Assembly (NCBI RefSeq): GCF_018736085.1
Contig: NZ_CP076134.1
Location: 1,684,501-1,748,500, forward strand
Source: Bradyrhizobium sediminis
Lineage (GTDB): Bacteria; Pseudomonadota; Alphaproteobacteria; Rhizobiales; Xanthobacteraceae
Length of the DNA: 64,000 nt
Reading direction: 5' to 3'
Shown: one piece after another, positions 18,793-27,489 of the stretch
How the letters are laid out: each line of letters begins with the position of its first letter
Position numbering within the stretch: position 1 is the stretch's first letter
The notes under the pieces: generated by a model
The model's database searches: none
The model's input: only the letters and a program-made list of their open reading frames with translations
What the model was told of the DNA's origin: nothing
Translations under genes and position numbers: made by a program

Positions 18793-19446
18793 TCAGTGCA
18801 CCACCATCTTCCTTGCGTGGAAGGCTTCCGCGAAGCCGTCCGGCGCCCGGCATTCCGCGCCGCGCAGCCGCGCCAGGCCCATGAAGGTTTGCGCGTCGAA
18901 CCAGTCCTTTGAGCGCTGCGTGCCGAAATGGTCGAAAAGCAGCTTCGCCTTGCGCTCCATCAGTGTCTTGCTGGCCGGGATGAAGACGTTTGGCTGGCTC
19001 AGATCGCCGTCCCATTTCGGGATCTCGTATTCTAGGATTGCGTGGTCGCGAAACGTGTTCCACGTCAACATCGATACCTCGCGATGATCCTGGTGCGCAT
19101 CGTTACGTGAGTGGCACAGGATCACGTCGGGCGATGTGCGTCGTTTCAACGCCTCGAACCAGGTCTTGATGTCGGCTCCCTGGTAAGGGAAGAAGCCATC
19201 CTTGAACTCCGCCAGCTCGATGACCGACCGCGCGGCGTCTGCAAGAAATGCTTCGGCGGATGCACGCGCCTCGTCGGCACGTGGGCCGCAGGCGCTCAGC
19301 ACCGCCCAGTGCACGTCCAGACGCACGCCGCGCCCGATCCAGCCCAGGATCGTTGCGCCAGCGCCGATCTCGATGTCGTCCGAATGCGCGCCAATGCAAA
19401 GAATCGAGAGGCGCTCACCCGAACCTGCAAGCTCAACGAGCTTCAT
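18793..19446 (-). CDS. PIG-L family deacetylase
   Basis: This 217-residue zinc-dependent N-deacetylase is of the LmbE/PIG-L type. Metal ligands are in the N-terminal GAHSDDIEIG (a variant of the usual HPDD motif) and in HSRNDAHQDHR. The ATG at 19446 is selected because its last two bases begin the stop of rfbF (ATGA overlap) and AAAGGAAAA lies just upstream; a longer upstream reading has no support. Such enzymes deacetylate GlcNAc-like or acylated sugars. In a nucleotide-sugar operon it likely trims an N-acetyl or other acyl group from a precursor. Confidence 0.85.
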   Translation of the reverse strand: MKLVELAGSGERLSILCIGAHSDDIEIGAGATILGWIGRGVRLDVHWAVLSACGPRADEARASAEAFLADAARSVIELAEFKDGFFPYQGADIKTWFEALKRRTSPDVILCHSRNDAHQDHREVSMLTWNTFRDHAILEYEIPKWDGDLSQPNVFIPASKTLMERKAKLLFDHFGTQRSKDWFDAQTFMGLARLRGAECRAPDGFAEAFHARKMVVH

Positions 19447-20258
19447 CCAATTTTCCTTTCGGTCTCGACTGAGCCGGCCCGGGAGGCCGGATTGAGGAGC
19501 CAAGGCATCGTGCCCTTCTCGACGAGATCCTCGAGTATCTGCTTGTCCTTCAGCGTATCCATCGGACGCCAGAAGCCTTCGTGCTGGAAGGCCATGAGCT
19601 GATCAGCTTCAATCAGGCGTCTGAACGGTGCCTCGACGAGTTCATCGCCCTCGCGCATGTAGTCGAATATTTCCTTGCGGAAGACGAAGAAGCCGCCGTT
19701 GATCCAGAGATTGGCCTCCTGGCTGGCGCGGATGCGCTCGACCTTGCCGCCAGGCCGCATGTCGACCAGATGCAGGCTGAACGACGGCCGCACTGCGGTA
19801 AAGCACGCGATCTTTCCGCTCGCGCGGAAGGCCTTGACCATTTCAGCCAGATTGACGTTGGAAAGGCCGTCGCTGTAGTTGGCGAGGAACATGTCCTCGC
19901 CCGCGACGTGTTCGCGTACGGCCCACAGCCGCTCGCCGATATTGCGCCAGATGCCGGTGTCGATCATTGCAATGCGCCAGTCCTGCTGCGGATCGCCCAG
20001 AATCTCGACCTGGTTGCCAAAACCCTTGACGACGCAGTCGGCGTAGGTCTGCGGCTTGTAGTTCAGGAAGTATTCTTTGATGACGTTTGCCTTGTAGCCA
20101 AGGCACAGGACGAAGTCGTTGTGGCCGAACTGGCTGTAGTAGTGCATCAGGTGCCAGAGGATCGGCTTGTCCCCGATCGGAATCATTGGCTTCGGGATGC
20201 TTTCGGAGACGTCTCGAATGCGCGTGCCGAGACCGCCGCAGAACAGAACTGTCTTCAT
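19443..20258 (-). CDS. rfbF: glucose-1-phosphate cytidylyltransferase
   Basis: This 271-residue nucleotidyltransferase forms CDP-glucose from CTP and glucose-1-phosphate. It has the nucleotide-binding start FCGGLGTRIRD, the sugar-phosphate segment PKPMIPIGDKPILWHLM, and NYSDGLSNVNL around the metal-binding Asp. The residues and length fit RfbF rather than the dTTP-using RmlA. It is the first gene of the five-gene minus-strand operon, so it defines a CDP-sugar pathway. A canonical CDP-glucose 4,6-dehydratase is not obvious among the neighbours. Confidence 0.9.
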   Translation of the reverse strand: MKTVLFCGGLGTRIRDVSESIPKPMIPIGDKPILWHLMHYYSQFGHNDFVLCLGYKANVIKEYFLNYKPQTYADCVVKGFGNQVEILGDPQQDWRIAMIDTGIWRNIGERLWAVREHVAGEDMFLANYSDGLSNVNLAEMVKAFRASGKIACFTAVRPSFSLHLVDMRPGGKVERIRASQEANLWINGGFFVFRKEIFDYMREGDELVEAPFRRLIEADQLMAFQHEGFWRPMDTLKDKQILEDLVEKGTMPWLLNPASRAGSVETERKIG

Positions 20259-20373
20259 CTCAGCGGCCTCATGTTCGGGTGTGTCGCCTGTCAGCTTGCA
20301 GCCATTTCAACTTAACGCCGCATCGCGGGCAAAGAAGCCTGTCGGTCGCGGTGTGCGGAGTCAACGAACCGTC

Positions 20374-20392
20374 GGGGGTACCCCCTTGGGGG
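20374..20392. repeat. G/C-tract palindromes in divergent promoter region
   Basis: Two overlapping inverted repeats, GGGGGTACCCCC (20374-20385) and CCCCC-TT-GGGGG (20381-20392), lie in the 252-base region between rfbF and the divergent Wzz-like gene. They could be an operator or part of a leader hairpin. No function is known. Confidence 0.5.
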
Positions 20393-20510
20393 CCGTTACC
20401 TCGCCGGCGCAACGGGGAGCCGGGCGCCGCGCCTTTCGAGGTAGCCACTTTGCCGCGCAAACGTCGCCCAAAGCGCTGCCCGCTGCGCGTTTCAATCAGA
20501 TATTGAATTA

Positions 20511-21602
20511 ATGATGAACACACCGCTCAAGTTCATTCATGAGAAACGGCCTGATTTTCGGTTCGCGCGCTCGGATTATCGTGCCCACTATGAAGATTTG
20601 GTCGCCCGCATACCGCCGGCGATTGTGCGGGACGGAAGGATCATCGTATCGTTGGTCGCGGTCGCTCTCGTGCTCGCGTGCATCGCCATACCGCTGATGC
20701 CGCGCAAGTACTCGGCGGAGGCTCTCATCTATCCGAATTTGATCTCCCGTGAGCAAGAGAAAGTCGTAGCCCTGGCCAACGTCGACGGCGCGGCCCTTGT
20801 CACCGGTGAGGCTCGTCTGATCCGCTCTGATGCGATCCTGCGGGCGGTGGCAAAGCGACTCGGGCAGGATCCCAAGGCCAGCACGCCGCGCTCGTGGGCG
20901 ACGCGGGGCCTTGACTGGTTTCGGGCTGCGTTTCTACCGGAAACCCGTAACCAGTCGCCATTCGATCGCACGGTCGCGATGTTGCGCAACAAAGTGGTGG
21001 TGACGAACGATACACGTTCATACCTCATCTCCCTTTCCTTCACGGCGTCCTCCGCCGACGAGGCCGCGCAGGTCGTCAACGCCTTCGTCACCGAGTACCT
21101 CCGCGATAAGATCAGGCAACGCGGGCTGAACAAAGTAAACTCTGCCGAGGCCGAACTGCGACAGCAACTGGCGGTTTACGGCGAGAAGCATCCGAAGACC
21201 CTGCACGCCGTGGCCGAGCTTGACGCGGAGCGCGCCTCGTTGAAGGCTGCGATGAACCTGCAGGATGGCGATAAAGTGGAGGTCGCCAACGACCAGAGCG
21301 TCAAGCTGGCGGTGCCAAATCATACGCCGACGAGTCCCAAGGGATTGGTGATCCTCGGACTGTCGTTGCTGTCGGCCTTGCTGGCCGGGATCGGCCTGGC
21401 CATTTGGCGCGATCGCAGGGAAACGGAACGGAAGTACACGGCATCGCGGCCTCCAACGAGGCGCGCTCCGCGTCAAGTGCGGCCACGGCCTGCAAGGTAT
21501 TTGGATAACCCGCAGGAAGGCGATCGGGAGGAGGTCGCCAACGACCAGAGCGTCAAGCGGGCGGTACCAGATCATCTCGGCTACCAGCCGCATTCACAAT
21601 AG
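20511..21602 (+). CDS. Wzz/GumC-like polysaccharide chain-length protein
   Basis: This is a 363-residue inner-membrane co-polymerase. It has a cytoplasmic N-terminus, TM1 (IIVSLVAVALVLACIAIPL), a periplasmic domain with a coiled-coil part, and TM2 (GLVILGLSLLSALLAGIGLAIW near residue 280). No tyrosine-kinase domain follows. An abnormal basic cytoplasmic tail of about 75 residues is present instead. Part of that tail repeats an internal segment (VEVANDQSVKLAV near 260, EEVANDQSVKRAV near the end), and DNA of the tail also contains an inverted copy of the coiled-coil coding region. Two adjacent ATGs (20511, 20514) could start it. It heads the plus-strand wzx-wzy run. Confidence 0.8.
   Translation: MMNTPLKFIHEKRPDFRFARSDYRAHYEDLVARIPPAIVRDGRIIVSLVAVALVLACIAIPLMPRKYSAEALIYPNLISREQEKVVALANVDGAALVTGEARLIRSDAILRAVAKRLGQDPKASTPRSWATRGLDWFRAAFLPETRNQSPFDRTVAMLRNKVVVTNDTRSYLISLSFTASSADEAAQVVNAFVTEYLRDKIRQRGLNKVNSAEAELRQQLAVYGEKHPKTLHAVAELDAERASLKAAMNLQDGDKVEVANDQSVKLAVPNHTPTSPKGLVILGLSLLSALLAGIGLAIWRDRRETERKYTASRPPTRRAPRQVRPRPARYLDNPQEGDREEVANDQSVKRAVPDHLGYQPHSQ
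21202..21575. repeat. combined inverted and direct repeats inside the Wzz-like gene
   Basis: Block A (21202-21254) recurs inverted at 21442-21494 with 48 of 53 bases matching, without gaps. The adjacent block B (21255-21323) recurs in direct orientation at 21507-21575 with about 60 of 69 bases matching, also without gaps. On the minus strand the inverted copy still encodes LDAERASL, as block A does on the plus strand. The 3' end of the gene was therefore apparently built by a duplication with partial inversion. Confidence 0.85.
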
Positions 21603-21654
21603 CACGGACGTCATCCTGCCTCCCGCGAGGGACCGAGTCTGTCGAAGGCATTCC

Positions 21655-22962
21655 ATGGGCGCCAAACTTCTCATCCAGAGAGCATTATGGACGCTCGTCG
21701 ATCAGGGCGTAGTGAGCTTCGGTAATTTCCTGCTCAACGTGCTGCTTGCGCGCACGCTCAGCGAAGAGGATTATGGGAAGTTCGCGCTCTTCCTCGGCTC
21801 CATCTTCATTCTGCGGACGATCGATTATTCCCTCCTCTCCTATCCCCTGTCGGTGCGCCTGTGTGTCGCCGGCGACGAGGAGCGCGCCAGGCTGCTCGGG
21901 AACACGATCCTGCTCACCGCGGCCCTAAGTCTCGTGCTGGTCGTGGTCATGGCGCTTGGAACCACGGTGCTGGAGGTCGACAATATCGTGTTGCCGGCGT
22001 GCCTCTGCTATTTGTGCTGGCAGGCGCAGGAGACATCGCGGCGATGTTTGCTTGCCGATTTCCGCTACCGTGCGGCGGTGGCCGGCGACGGTATCGCTTA
22101 TGTCGGCCAGGCCATGCTGATCTCCCTCCTGGCCTGGTTAGATACCATCTCGCTCCCGGCCGCGCTCTACCTGATGTCGGCGACCTTCGGCATCGGGACC
22201 ATAATGCATGCGTCGAAGCTGCGATATGATTGGCCGAATGTCGCCGAAGCGCGGTTACTGGCCCGTGAATACTTTTCGGTCGGAAAGTGGTCACTCGTCA
22301 ACTACCAGCTGGTGCTCGCTCGCGTCCAGCTCCTTCCGTGGATGCTGGCGGGCCTTGCGGGTACGGCGGCCACCGCATCGCTTCAGGCCGGCCTGAACAT
22401 CGCAAATATGATGAACCCGATTATCTTCGGGATCGGCAACGCCATTCCGCAGGTCGCCGCTCACGCCTATCGCACCGGGGGCGCGATCGGCGCGTCGCGC
22501 GCGGCCTGTGGCTACGTCCTCGTCGGTTTGAGCCCGATCCTGTTGATTACTGCCGCAGGCATCCTGATGCCGCAGTTGCTTCTGCGGGCGGTCTATGGAC
22601 CGTCATCGCCCTACCTCGCTGTCGCCGCGGCACTGCAGCTCCTCGTGATCGCCGGCGCGCTCGACTACATCGCGGAAATGATCAGCAAGACGCTGCTCGG
22701 CGTTGAAGCCGGTAGGCTCGCCTCTCTGGTCAATGTTGCTGCCGTCGGCGTAGCAGCGGTGCTGGCCCTCGCGCTCATTGGCCCGCTCGGCGTGTTCGGT
22801 GCATGCCTCGCTCTCCTGATCGCCAACTTGCTGCGAGCGATCGGCGCCTTGATCGCGATTGGCTGGTTGATCGCCAACGAACGATCTCGAGCGCCGGCGC
22901 CATCCAAAGCCGTCAGCCCGGTTCCGATCGACAAGATCCTCGGTGCTCCCGCGGAACAATGA
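21655..22962 (+). CDS. Wzx-like polysaccharide flippase
   Basis: This 435-residue multi-span membrane protein of the oligosaccharide flippase/MATE-like superfamily has about 12 hydrophobic segments, for example GVVSFGNFLLNVLLA at the N-terminus and LVNVAAVGVAAVLALALIG late. Such proteins move lipid-linked repeat units across the inner membrane. The ATG at 21655 follows the Wzz-like gene by 52 bases, and the gene is followed 13 bases later by a Wzy-like polymerase, giving a Wzx/Wzy-type export set. The substrate cannot be told from sequence. Confidence 0.85.
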   Translation: MGAKLLIQRALWTLVDQGVVSFGNFLLNVLLARTLSEEDYGKFALFLGSIFILRTIDYSLLSYPLSVRLCVAGDEERARLLGNTILLTAALSLVLVVVMALGTTVLEVDNIVLPACLCYLCWQAQETSRRCLLADFRYRAAVAGDGIAYVGQAMLISLLAWLDTISLPAALYLMSATFGIGTIMHASKLRYDWPNVAEARLLAREYFSVGKWSLVNYQLVLARVQLLPWMLAGLAGTAATASLQAGLNIANMMNPIIFGIGNAIPQVAAHAYRTGGAIGASRAACGYVLVGLSPILLITAAGILMPQLLLRAVYGPSSPYLAVAAALQLLVIAGALDYIAEMISKTLLGVEAGRLASLVNVAAVGVAAVLALALIGPLGVFGACLALLIANLLRAIGALIAIGWLIANERSRAPAPSKAVSPVPIDKILGAPAEQ

Positions 22963-22975
22963 GACAATTACAGCG

Positions 22976-24349
22976 ATGCCGTACACGCAAGCGGTAACGA
23001 CCAGCAGCTTGAAGAGAAGATCCCGGGGCGCGCTTTCCGAGGGTGACTGGTATCTCGCTCTGCTGGCGATCGTGTTGCTGGGTTATGCGCTGATGGGGAA
23101 GGGATTCGCCTATCTCGGCTACCCACCGCTATATGTGGGCGAGATCGCCTTTCTCGCCGGCATCGTGGTCTTTCTCCGGATCGGCGCATTTGCCGGCGCG
23201 CTCGCTACGTTGCCGGCCGTCTTGCTCATTGCGCTGATGGGCTGGGTGCTCGCGCGGACGCTTCCGTTCGTTGGCTGGTACGGGTTCGATGCCCTGCGCG
23301 ACAGTGTCGTTGTGATCTACGGTTGTTTTGCTTTCTTCGTGATCGGACTGCTGCTGGAGGATGCGCGCCGGATCAACACGGTGCTTCGCTATTACGGGAT
23401 CATGCTGGCGACTTTCCCAGCCATTCCGGTCGGCTTCTGGTTGACCAAATACTGGGCGGACTACATCCCGCGACTGTACGGTCCGGTGCCGATTGTCGAG
23501 ATCGGGGCGAGCGCGGTCGGAACGCATCTCGCGGGTGCCATGGTTTTTGTCCTGATCGGTTTTCGCAGAGTCTCTTTCCTCTGGATTCTTGTCTGGTTCA
23601 TCACGCTTGCGTTGGTCAGTGCGACCAATCGTGGCGCAACGCTTGCCGCCATCGTGCCAGTCACGATCGCGATGCTCGTGCTTGGACGGTACCGCCTGCT
23701 GCTCACCACTGTGGTGGCAGCCGTGGGCATATTCGCCGCTCTTCTCGCGCTGGAGTCTAGTTTCGGTGAATACGAGGAGGCCAAGGATTCGATCGAGCGT
23801 CCGGTCAGCGCTCATCAGATCGTCGAAAATGCCAAGAGCATCATCGGACAATCCGGCCAGCAAACGGAAGGCACCAAGCAGTGGCGTCTGAACTGGTGGG
23901 ATATCATCGTTAGCGATACCATATATGGACCCAACTTCTGGACCGGCAGGGGATTCGGAGTTAATCTTGCCGCGGCCGACGGTTTCGCCGGCACAGAGGA
24001 ACGCCAGAATCGTCCACCAACGCGGAGTCCGCATAGCGTGCACATGACCCTGTTGGCACGCGCCGGGGTTCCGGGCGCGGTGCTGTGGGTACTGGTCCTC
24101 GTGTCCTGGTTCGGCCTGCTCATCAGGGCGATGCTAACGGCGCGCGCGCGCCGGCAGCAGCGATGGCTGGAGCTCTTCCTGTTCGTCGCCTGCTACGCGA
24201 TGGCGATACTCATCAACGCGTCGTTCGACGTCACGCTCGAAGGTCCAATGCAGGGCATCTGGTTCTGGTGCCTGTTTGGCTTCGGCATCGGATCGGTGAT
24301 GGTCTATCGCGCTAGGCACTCTGAAAGAAATGGAGCCGCAGAGCGATGA
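22976..24349 (+). CDS. Wzy-like O-antigen/EPS polymerase or ligase
   Basis: This is a 457-residue integral membrane protein with about 10-12 hydrophobic helices and one large periplasmic loop (about residues 255-345) before the last helices. That layout is typical of the Wzy/WaaL polymerase-ligase group. The loop contains TRSPHSVHMTLLARAGVPG, matching the H-x-h-x-L-x-x-x-G-hhG pattern of the family. The ATG at 22976 is preferred over an in-frame GTG at 22943, which would lie inside the flippase gene. The stop overlaps the next gene's ATG as ATGATGG. Polymerase versus ligase cannot be separated by eye; the wzz-wzx neighbours favour a polymerase. Confidence 0.8.
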   Translation: MPYTQAVTTSSLKRRSRGALSEGDWYLALLAIVLLGYALMGKGFAYLGYPPLYVGEIAFLAGIVVFLRIGAFAGALATLPAVLLIALMGWVLARTLPFVGWYGFDALRDSVVVIYGCFAFFVIGLLLEDARRINTVLRYYGIMLATFPAIPVGFWLTKYWADYIPRLYGPVPIVEIGASAVGTHLAGAMVFVLIGFRRVSFLWILVWFITLALVSATNRGATLAAIVPVTIAMLVLGRYRLLLTTVVAAVGIFAALLALESSFGEYEEAKDSIERPVSAHQIVENAKSIIGQSGQQTEGTKQWRLNWWDIIVSDTIYGPNFWTGRGFGVNLAAADGFAGTEERQNRPPTRSPHSVHMTLLARAGVPGAVLWVLVLVSWFGLLIRAMLTARARRQQRWLELFLFVACYAMAILINASFDVTLEGPMQGIWFWCLFGFGIGSVMVYRARHSERNGAAER

Positions 24350-25812
24350 TGGCGTGGATACGAAGCGCGACCGCGCGAATTGGCACGTTGGCGATTTGCA
24401 GCCTGTCGATCAGCGCCGCCGCCGCCTTCGTGGGCGTCGACAGTTCATCCTGTCCACTCGATGCAATAGCCGTTGAGCCTGGCCAATCGATTCAGGCGGC
24501 GGTCGATCTCTCCGGCGAGGGCGCCGTGCTTTGCCTGAAGAAAGGGATTCACAGAGCGCAGGTCGTTCGGCCGCGGGCGGGGCAGCGCTTTCACGGGGAG
24601 GGCGAAACCGTTCTGAATGGTAGCTGGCGGATAGGCGGCTTCAGGCGGGAGGGGGGCTATTGGGTGGCGAACAGCCAACTCCAGCGTGTCCCCAAACACG
24701 GCGAATGCTTGCTGAGTGCGCCCGCCTGCGACCAGCCCCAAGCGGTGTTCATCGACGACAGGCCGTTGACCAGGGTGCCAAGCAGGGATGCGCTTGCAAC
24801 GAATGAAGTCTACATCGATTACGCAGGCGGCAGAATCTATCTCGCCGACGACCCGACGAACCACAAGGTCGAGGCGACGATCGCCACACTTGCCTTCGCA
24901 GGCGATGCGCGCGATGTGCTGATTGGCAACCTCACAATCGAGAAATATGGGAGCCCGGCGCAAAAAGGCGCGATTCATGCTCGGGAGGGCATGCGATGGA
25001 CGATCGAAAAGTGCGTGGTGCGGCTCAACAGTGGTGCCGGGATCAGCGTCGGGACCGGATCGAGCGTGCGCAATTGCGACATTCATCACAATGGCCAGAT
25101 CGGCATCGAAGGCGACGGCAAGGATATCCTCATCGAAGGCAACCGCATCTGGTCGAACAACATCTATGGCTTCGATCCGGAATGGGAAGCTGGCGGGGCC
25201 AAGATCGCCGAGAGCAGTGACGTTACGTTCCGTGGCAATCATGTTCATGACAACAATGGTGCAGGCCTGTGGTGCGATATCGAATGTCGAAACGTCGTAT
25301 ACGAGGACAATCTCGTGGAGAACAATCAGCATGTCGGCATCTTCCACGAGATTTCGTTCAACGCGGTGATCCGGAGGAATGTGGTGCGGCGTAATGGCAG
25401 TGGAAGAAGCTGGTTTTGGCATGCCGATATCGTCGTTGCCGCGTCCCAGGACGTGGAAGTGACCGGCAATATCGTGACCGCCGGGTCCGGGGCGTGCGGG
25501 ATCGTGCTGATCGATCAGGGACGCCGCAGCGGGGGCGGCGCAACATACAAAACGCGCAACAACGTTGTTCACGCCAACGAAATGACATTCGAGGGAGCTC
25601 CCTGCGCAGGGGGCGCCTCTGACACCAAGCCCAAGGATGAGAACTTTGCCATCATTACCAACGGCAACAACCGGTTCGACGCCAACACCTATCGAGTTCG
25701 GAGCACAAGCGGCCCGGCTCGCTTCGTTTGGGGGCACGACGTCACCGACTGGGAAGGATTCCGACGCAAGGGCCTCGAGCAGGGTGGCCGCCTGGTCTTG
25801 TACGACAAATGA
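24346..25812 (+). CDS. exported right-handed parallel beta-helix protein
   Basis: This 488-residue protein has an N-terminal hydrophobic leader (GTLAICSLSISAAAAF). A long series of beta-helix rungs follows, rich in Asn/Gly/Val repeats such as CDIHHNGQIGIEGDGKDI, LIEGNRIWSNNIYG and VRRNVVRRNGS-type turns. The fold is that of pectate lyases, epimerases and polysaccharide lyases. Placed directly after the Wzy-like gene with overlapping codons, it is likely a periplasmic lyase, epimerase or hydrolase that edits or trims the polymer. Catalytic residues could not be assigned, so the enzymatic role is inferred. Confidence 0.8.
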   Translation: MMAWIRSATARIGTLAICSLSISAAAAFVGVDSSSCPLDAIAVEPGQSIQAAVDLSGEGAVLCLKKGIHRAQVVRPRAGQRFHGEGETVLNGSWRIGGFRREGGYWVANSQLQRVPKHGECLLSAPACDQPQAVFIDDRPLTRVPSRDALATNEVYIDYAGGRIYLADDPTNHKVEATIATLAFAGDARDVLIGNLTIEKYGSPAQKGAIHAREGMRWTIEKCVVRLNSGAGISVGTGSSVRNCDIHHNGQIGIEGDGKDILIEGNRIWSNNIYGFDPEWEAGGAKIAESSDVTFRGNHVHDNNGAGLWCDIECRNVVYEDNLVENNQHVGIFHEISFNAVIRRNVVRRNGSGRSWFWHADIVVAASQDVEVTGNIVTAGSGACGIVLIDQGRRSGGGATYKTRNNVVHANEMTFEGAPCAGGASDTKPKDENFAIITNGNNRFDANTYRVRSTSGPARFVWGHDVTDWEGFRRKGLEQGGRLVLYDK

Positions 25813-26168
25813 TGGCCAACGGCATGGGGACGGCAGCATCATGAGGGCGTCTCGGATCTTGCGTCTCGGTAGCGGCCCGGCTTGGCGTACCGAGCGCGAT
25901 CAGTCGGTAATTCAGCGCGCTTCTCCGAGGCCGCGATTCAACGATCCTTCTGAAGGATTACCTCTAAAGCCGGTTCGCGATCCGGTGCTACCGATAAGTG
26001 CGGACAGTCTCGGCCGTTCGCCTGCGGCGCTCGGAAATCGGGGAGCTGAAGCTCTGCCCGCGTGGCCGCTGTCTGCCTGTCAAAAAGGAGTAACGCGCAG
26101 GCGCTTGTTGATCGATGTCACTGTGGACGACATAATCGGCGCGGATCAAAGCACGGGGCTCGAGCTCG
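25813..26168. other. gap between beta-helix gene and GT2 gene
   Basis: No recognisable gene. A reading frame of 111 codons from ATG 25841 to 26176 exists and would overlap the next gene by 8 bases. It lacks a ribosome site, starts with Arg-rich low-complexity sequence and resembles no family I know. I treat it as unlikely coding. Confidence 0.4.
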
Positions 26169-27131
26169 ATGCCTAAGGTCTCGATCGGAATCCCGGTGTT
26201 CAATGGGCAGGATTTTCTGCCCGCGCTGCTCGACAGCCTATTGGCGCAGACCTTCAGGGATTTCGAGATCCTGATCTGTGATAACGCTTCGAGTGATCGA
26301 ACCCCGCAGATTTGCTGCGAATATGAGCGGCGCGATGCCCGCATCCACTGTTTTCGCAATAGCCGGAATCTGGGGGCTGTCGCAAACTTTAATCGGGTGT
26401 TCGAGCTCTCGACGGCGCCGTTATTCAAATGGGCTGCTCACGATGATCTCTACCATGAGGCCTACCTGGACGCCTGCGTCAGTTTGCTCGAAGCGAATCC
26501 AGACATCGTTCTGGCCCACACCGGTACGGCCTTTATTGACGAAAGAAGCGAAATCCTTCCCTTCGAACAGGAGACAGGAAGCTTCATCGATCCAAAGACC
26601 GGAAGGCGGTATTGGGCGGACGTCCCCGGCATAGGCGATACCCCTGTTGCCATCAACCGATTTTGGCAAGTGCTCGCGCGGGCCCGGTGGGGGACTCACA
26701 TGTTTGGCGTTGTCCGTCGTGAAATGCTGCAGCAAACGTCGCTCCTGCCAAATTTCGCCGGCAGCGATCGTGCAATGCTGGCTGAACTGGCTCTGCTTGG
26801 CCGCTTTCGGTGCGCAAGCGAGCCACTGTTCTTAAAGCGTTTCCACTCCACCGTTTCCTGGGCTCTTGACCACAAGGAGCTGAAGAATTTTCTCAGTACA
26901 GATGGCAAGCGCTATTCACGACGACTGCGTCAGATCAGGGCTTTCTTCGGTGCGCCAGGAGGCAAGCCGATTGGCGTCGTCAGCAAGTTGGTGTGCTTCG
27001 TGCTGGTGGCTGCACATAGCGCCAAGGTCGTCGTCCAGCTCGTGGGCCAAGGTGATCCGCGCAGGGCGGCTCGTGGTTATGGGTGGCCGGGGGCGCGCGA
27101 CCCGGCATCGCGCCAGAGGACACCCGGTTAG
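26169..27131 (+). CDS. family 2 glycosyltransferase
   Basis: This 320-residue GT-A fold transferase begins with the typical KVSIGIPVFNGQDFL and continues with LLAQTFRDFEILICDNASSD (nucleotide-binding Asp) and a DXD-like KWAAHDDLY. The last ~40 residues are hydrophobic/basic (VVSKLVCFVLVAAHSAKVVV), a possible membrane-association segment. It presumably adds one sugar to the lipid-linked repeat unit made by this locus. The final ~25 residues are Arg/Gly-rich and may be a non-conserved extension. It ends the plus-strand run that began with the Wzz-like gene. Confidence 0.88.
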   Translation: MPKVSIGIPVFNGQDFLPALLDSLLAQTFRDFEILICDNASSDRTPQICCEYERRDARIHCFRNSRNLGAVANFNRVFELSTAPLFKWAAHDDLYHEAYLDACVSLLEANPDIVLAHTGTAFIDERSEILPFEQETGSFIDPKTGRRYWADVPGIGDTPVAINRFWQVLARARWGTHMFGVVRREMLQQTSLLPNFAGSDRAMLAELALLGRFRCASEPLFLKRFHSTVSWALDHKELKNFLSTDGKRYSRRLRQIRAFFGAPGGKPIGVVSKLVCFVLVAAHSAKVVVQLVGQGDPRRAARGYGWPGARDPASRQRTPG

Positions 27132-27489
27132 ATGGCCACAGGACGGCCGCTCGGTGCTCAATTCCAGGCTCGTTTTCTTGCTCGACATGGGTGGCGTGCG
27201 TTTGGGGATTTTCACGTGCTGAGTGTTTCAACGTGCGGCCGCGAAACTCGAGGTCTTCGAGAAGCTTGGCCACGACCCCCATGGAAGAAGACCCGAAGGC
27301 CACCGCGGCCGCCGTTGCCGCCTTCCTGAAGCCGATCCCCATCCGGCCTGCGCCATTCCCTCCACTGCCGATCCACCGGAGAGCGATCGGCTCGCGGGTA
27401 GGCACTAGCTGGTGACGAGCCGGGGGGTGGCCGCCAACCACATGCGCTGATTGCGGAGTACGCTGATTTCTCGAGAATCCGCCCTGAGC
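27132..27489. other. convergent intergenic region without a clear gene
   Basis: This lies between the GT2 gene (plus) and the WecG-like gene (minus). Short GC-rich open frames exist (for example 27282-27415, 44 codons), but none has a ribosome site plus a recognisable protein. No convincing terminator hairpin was found by eye. Confidence 0.4.
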
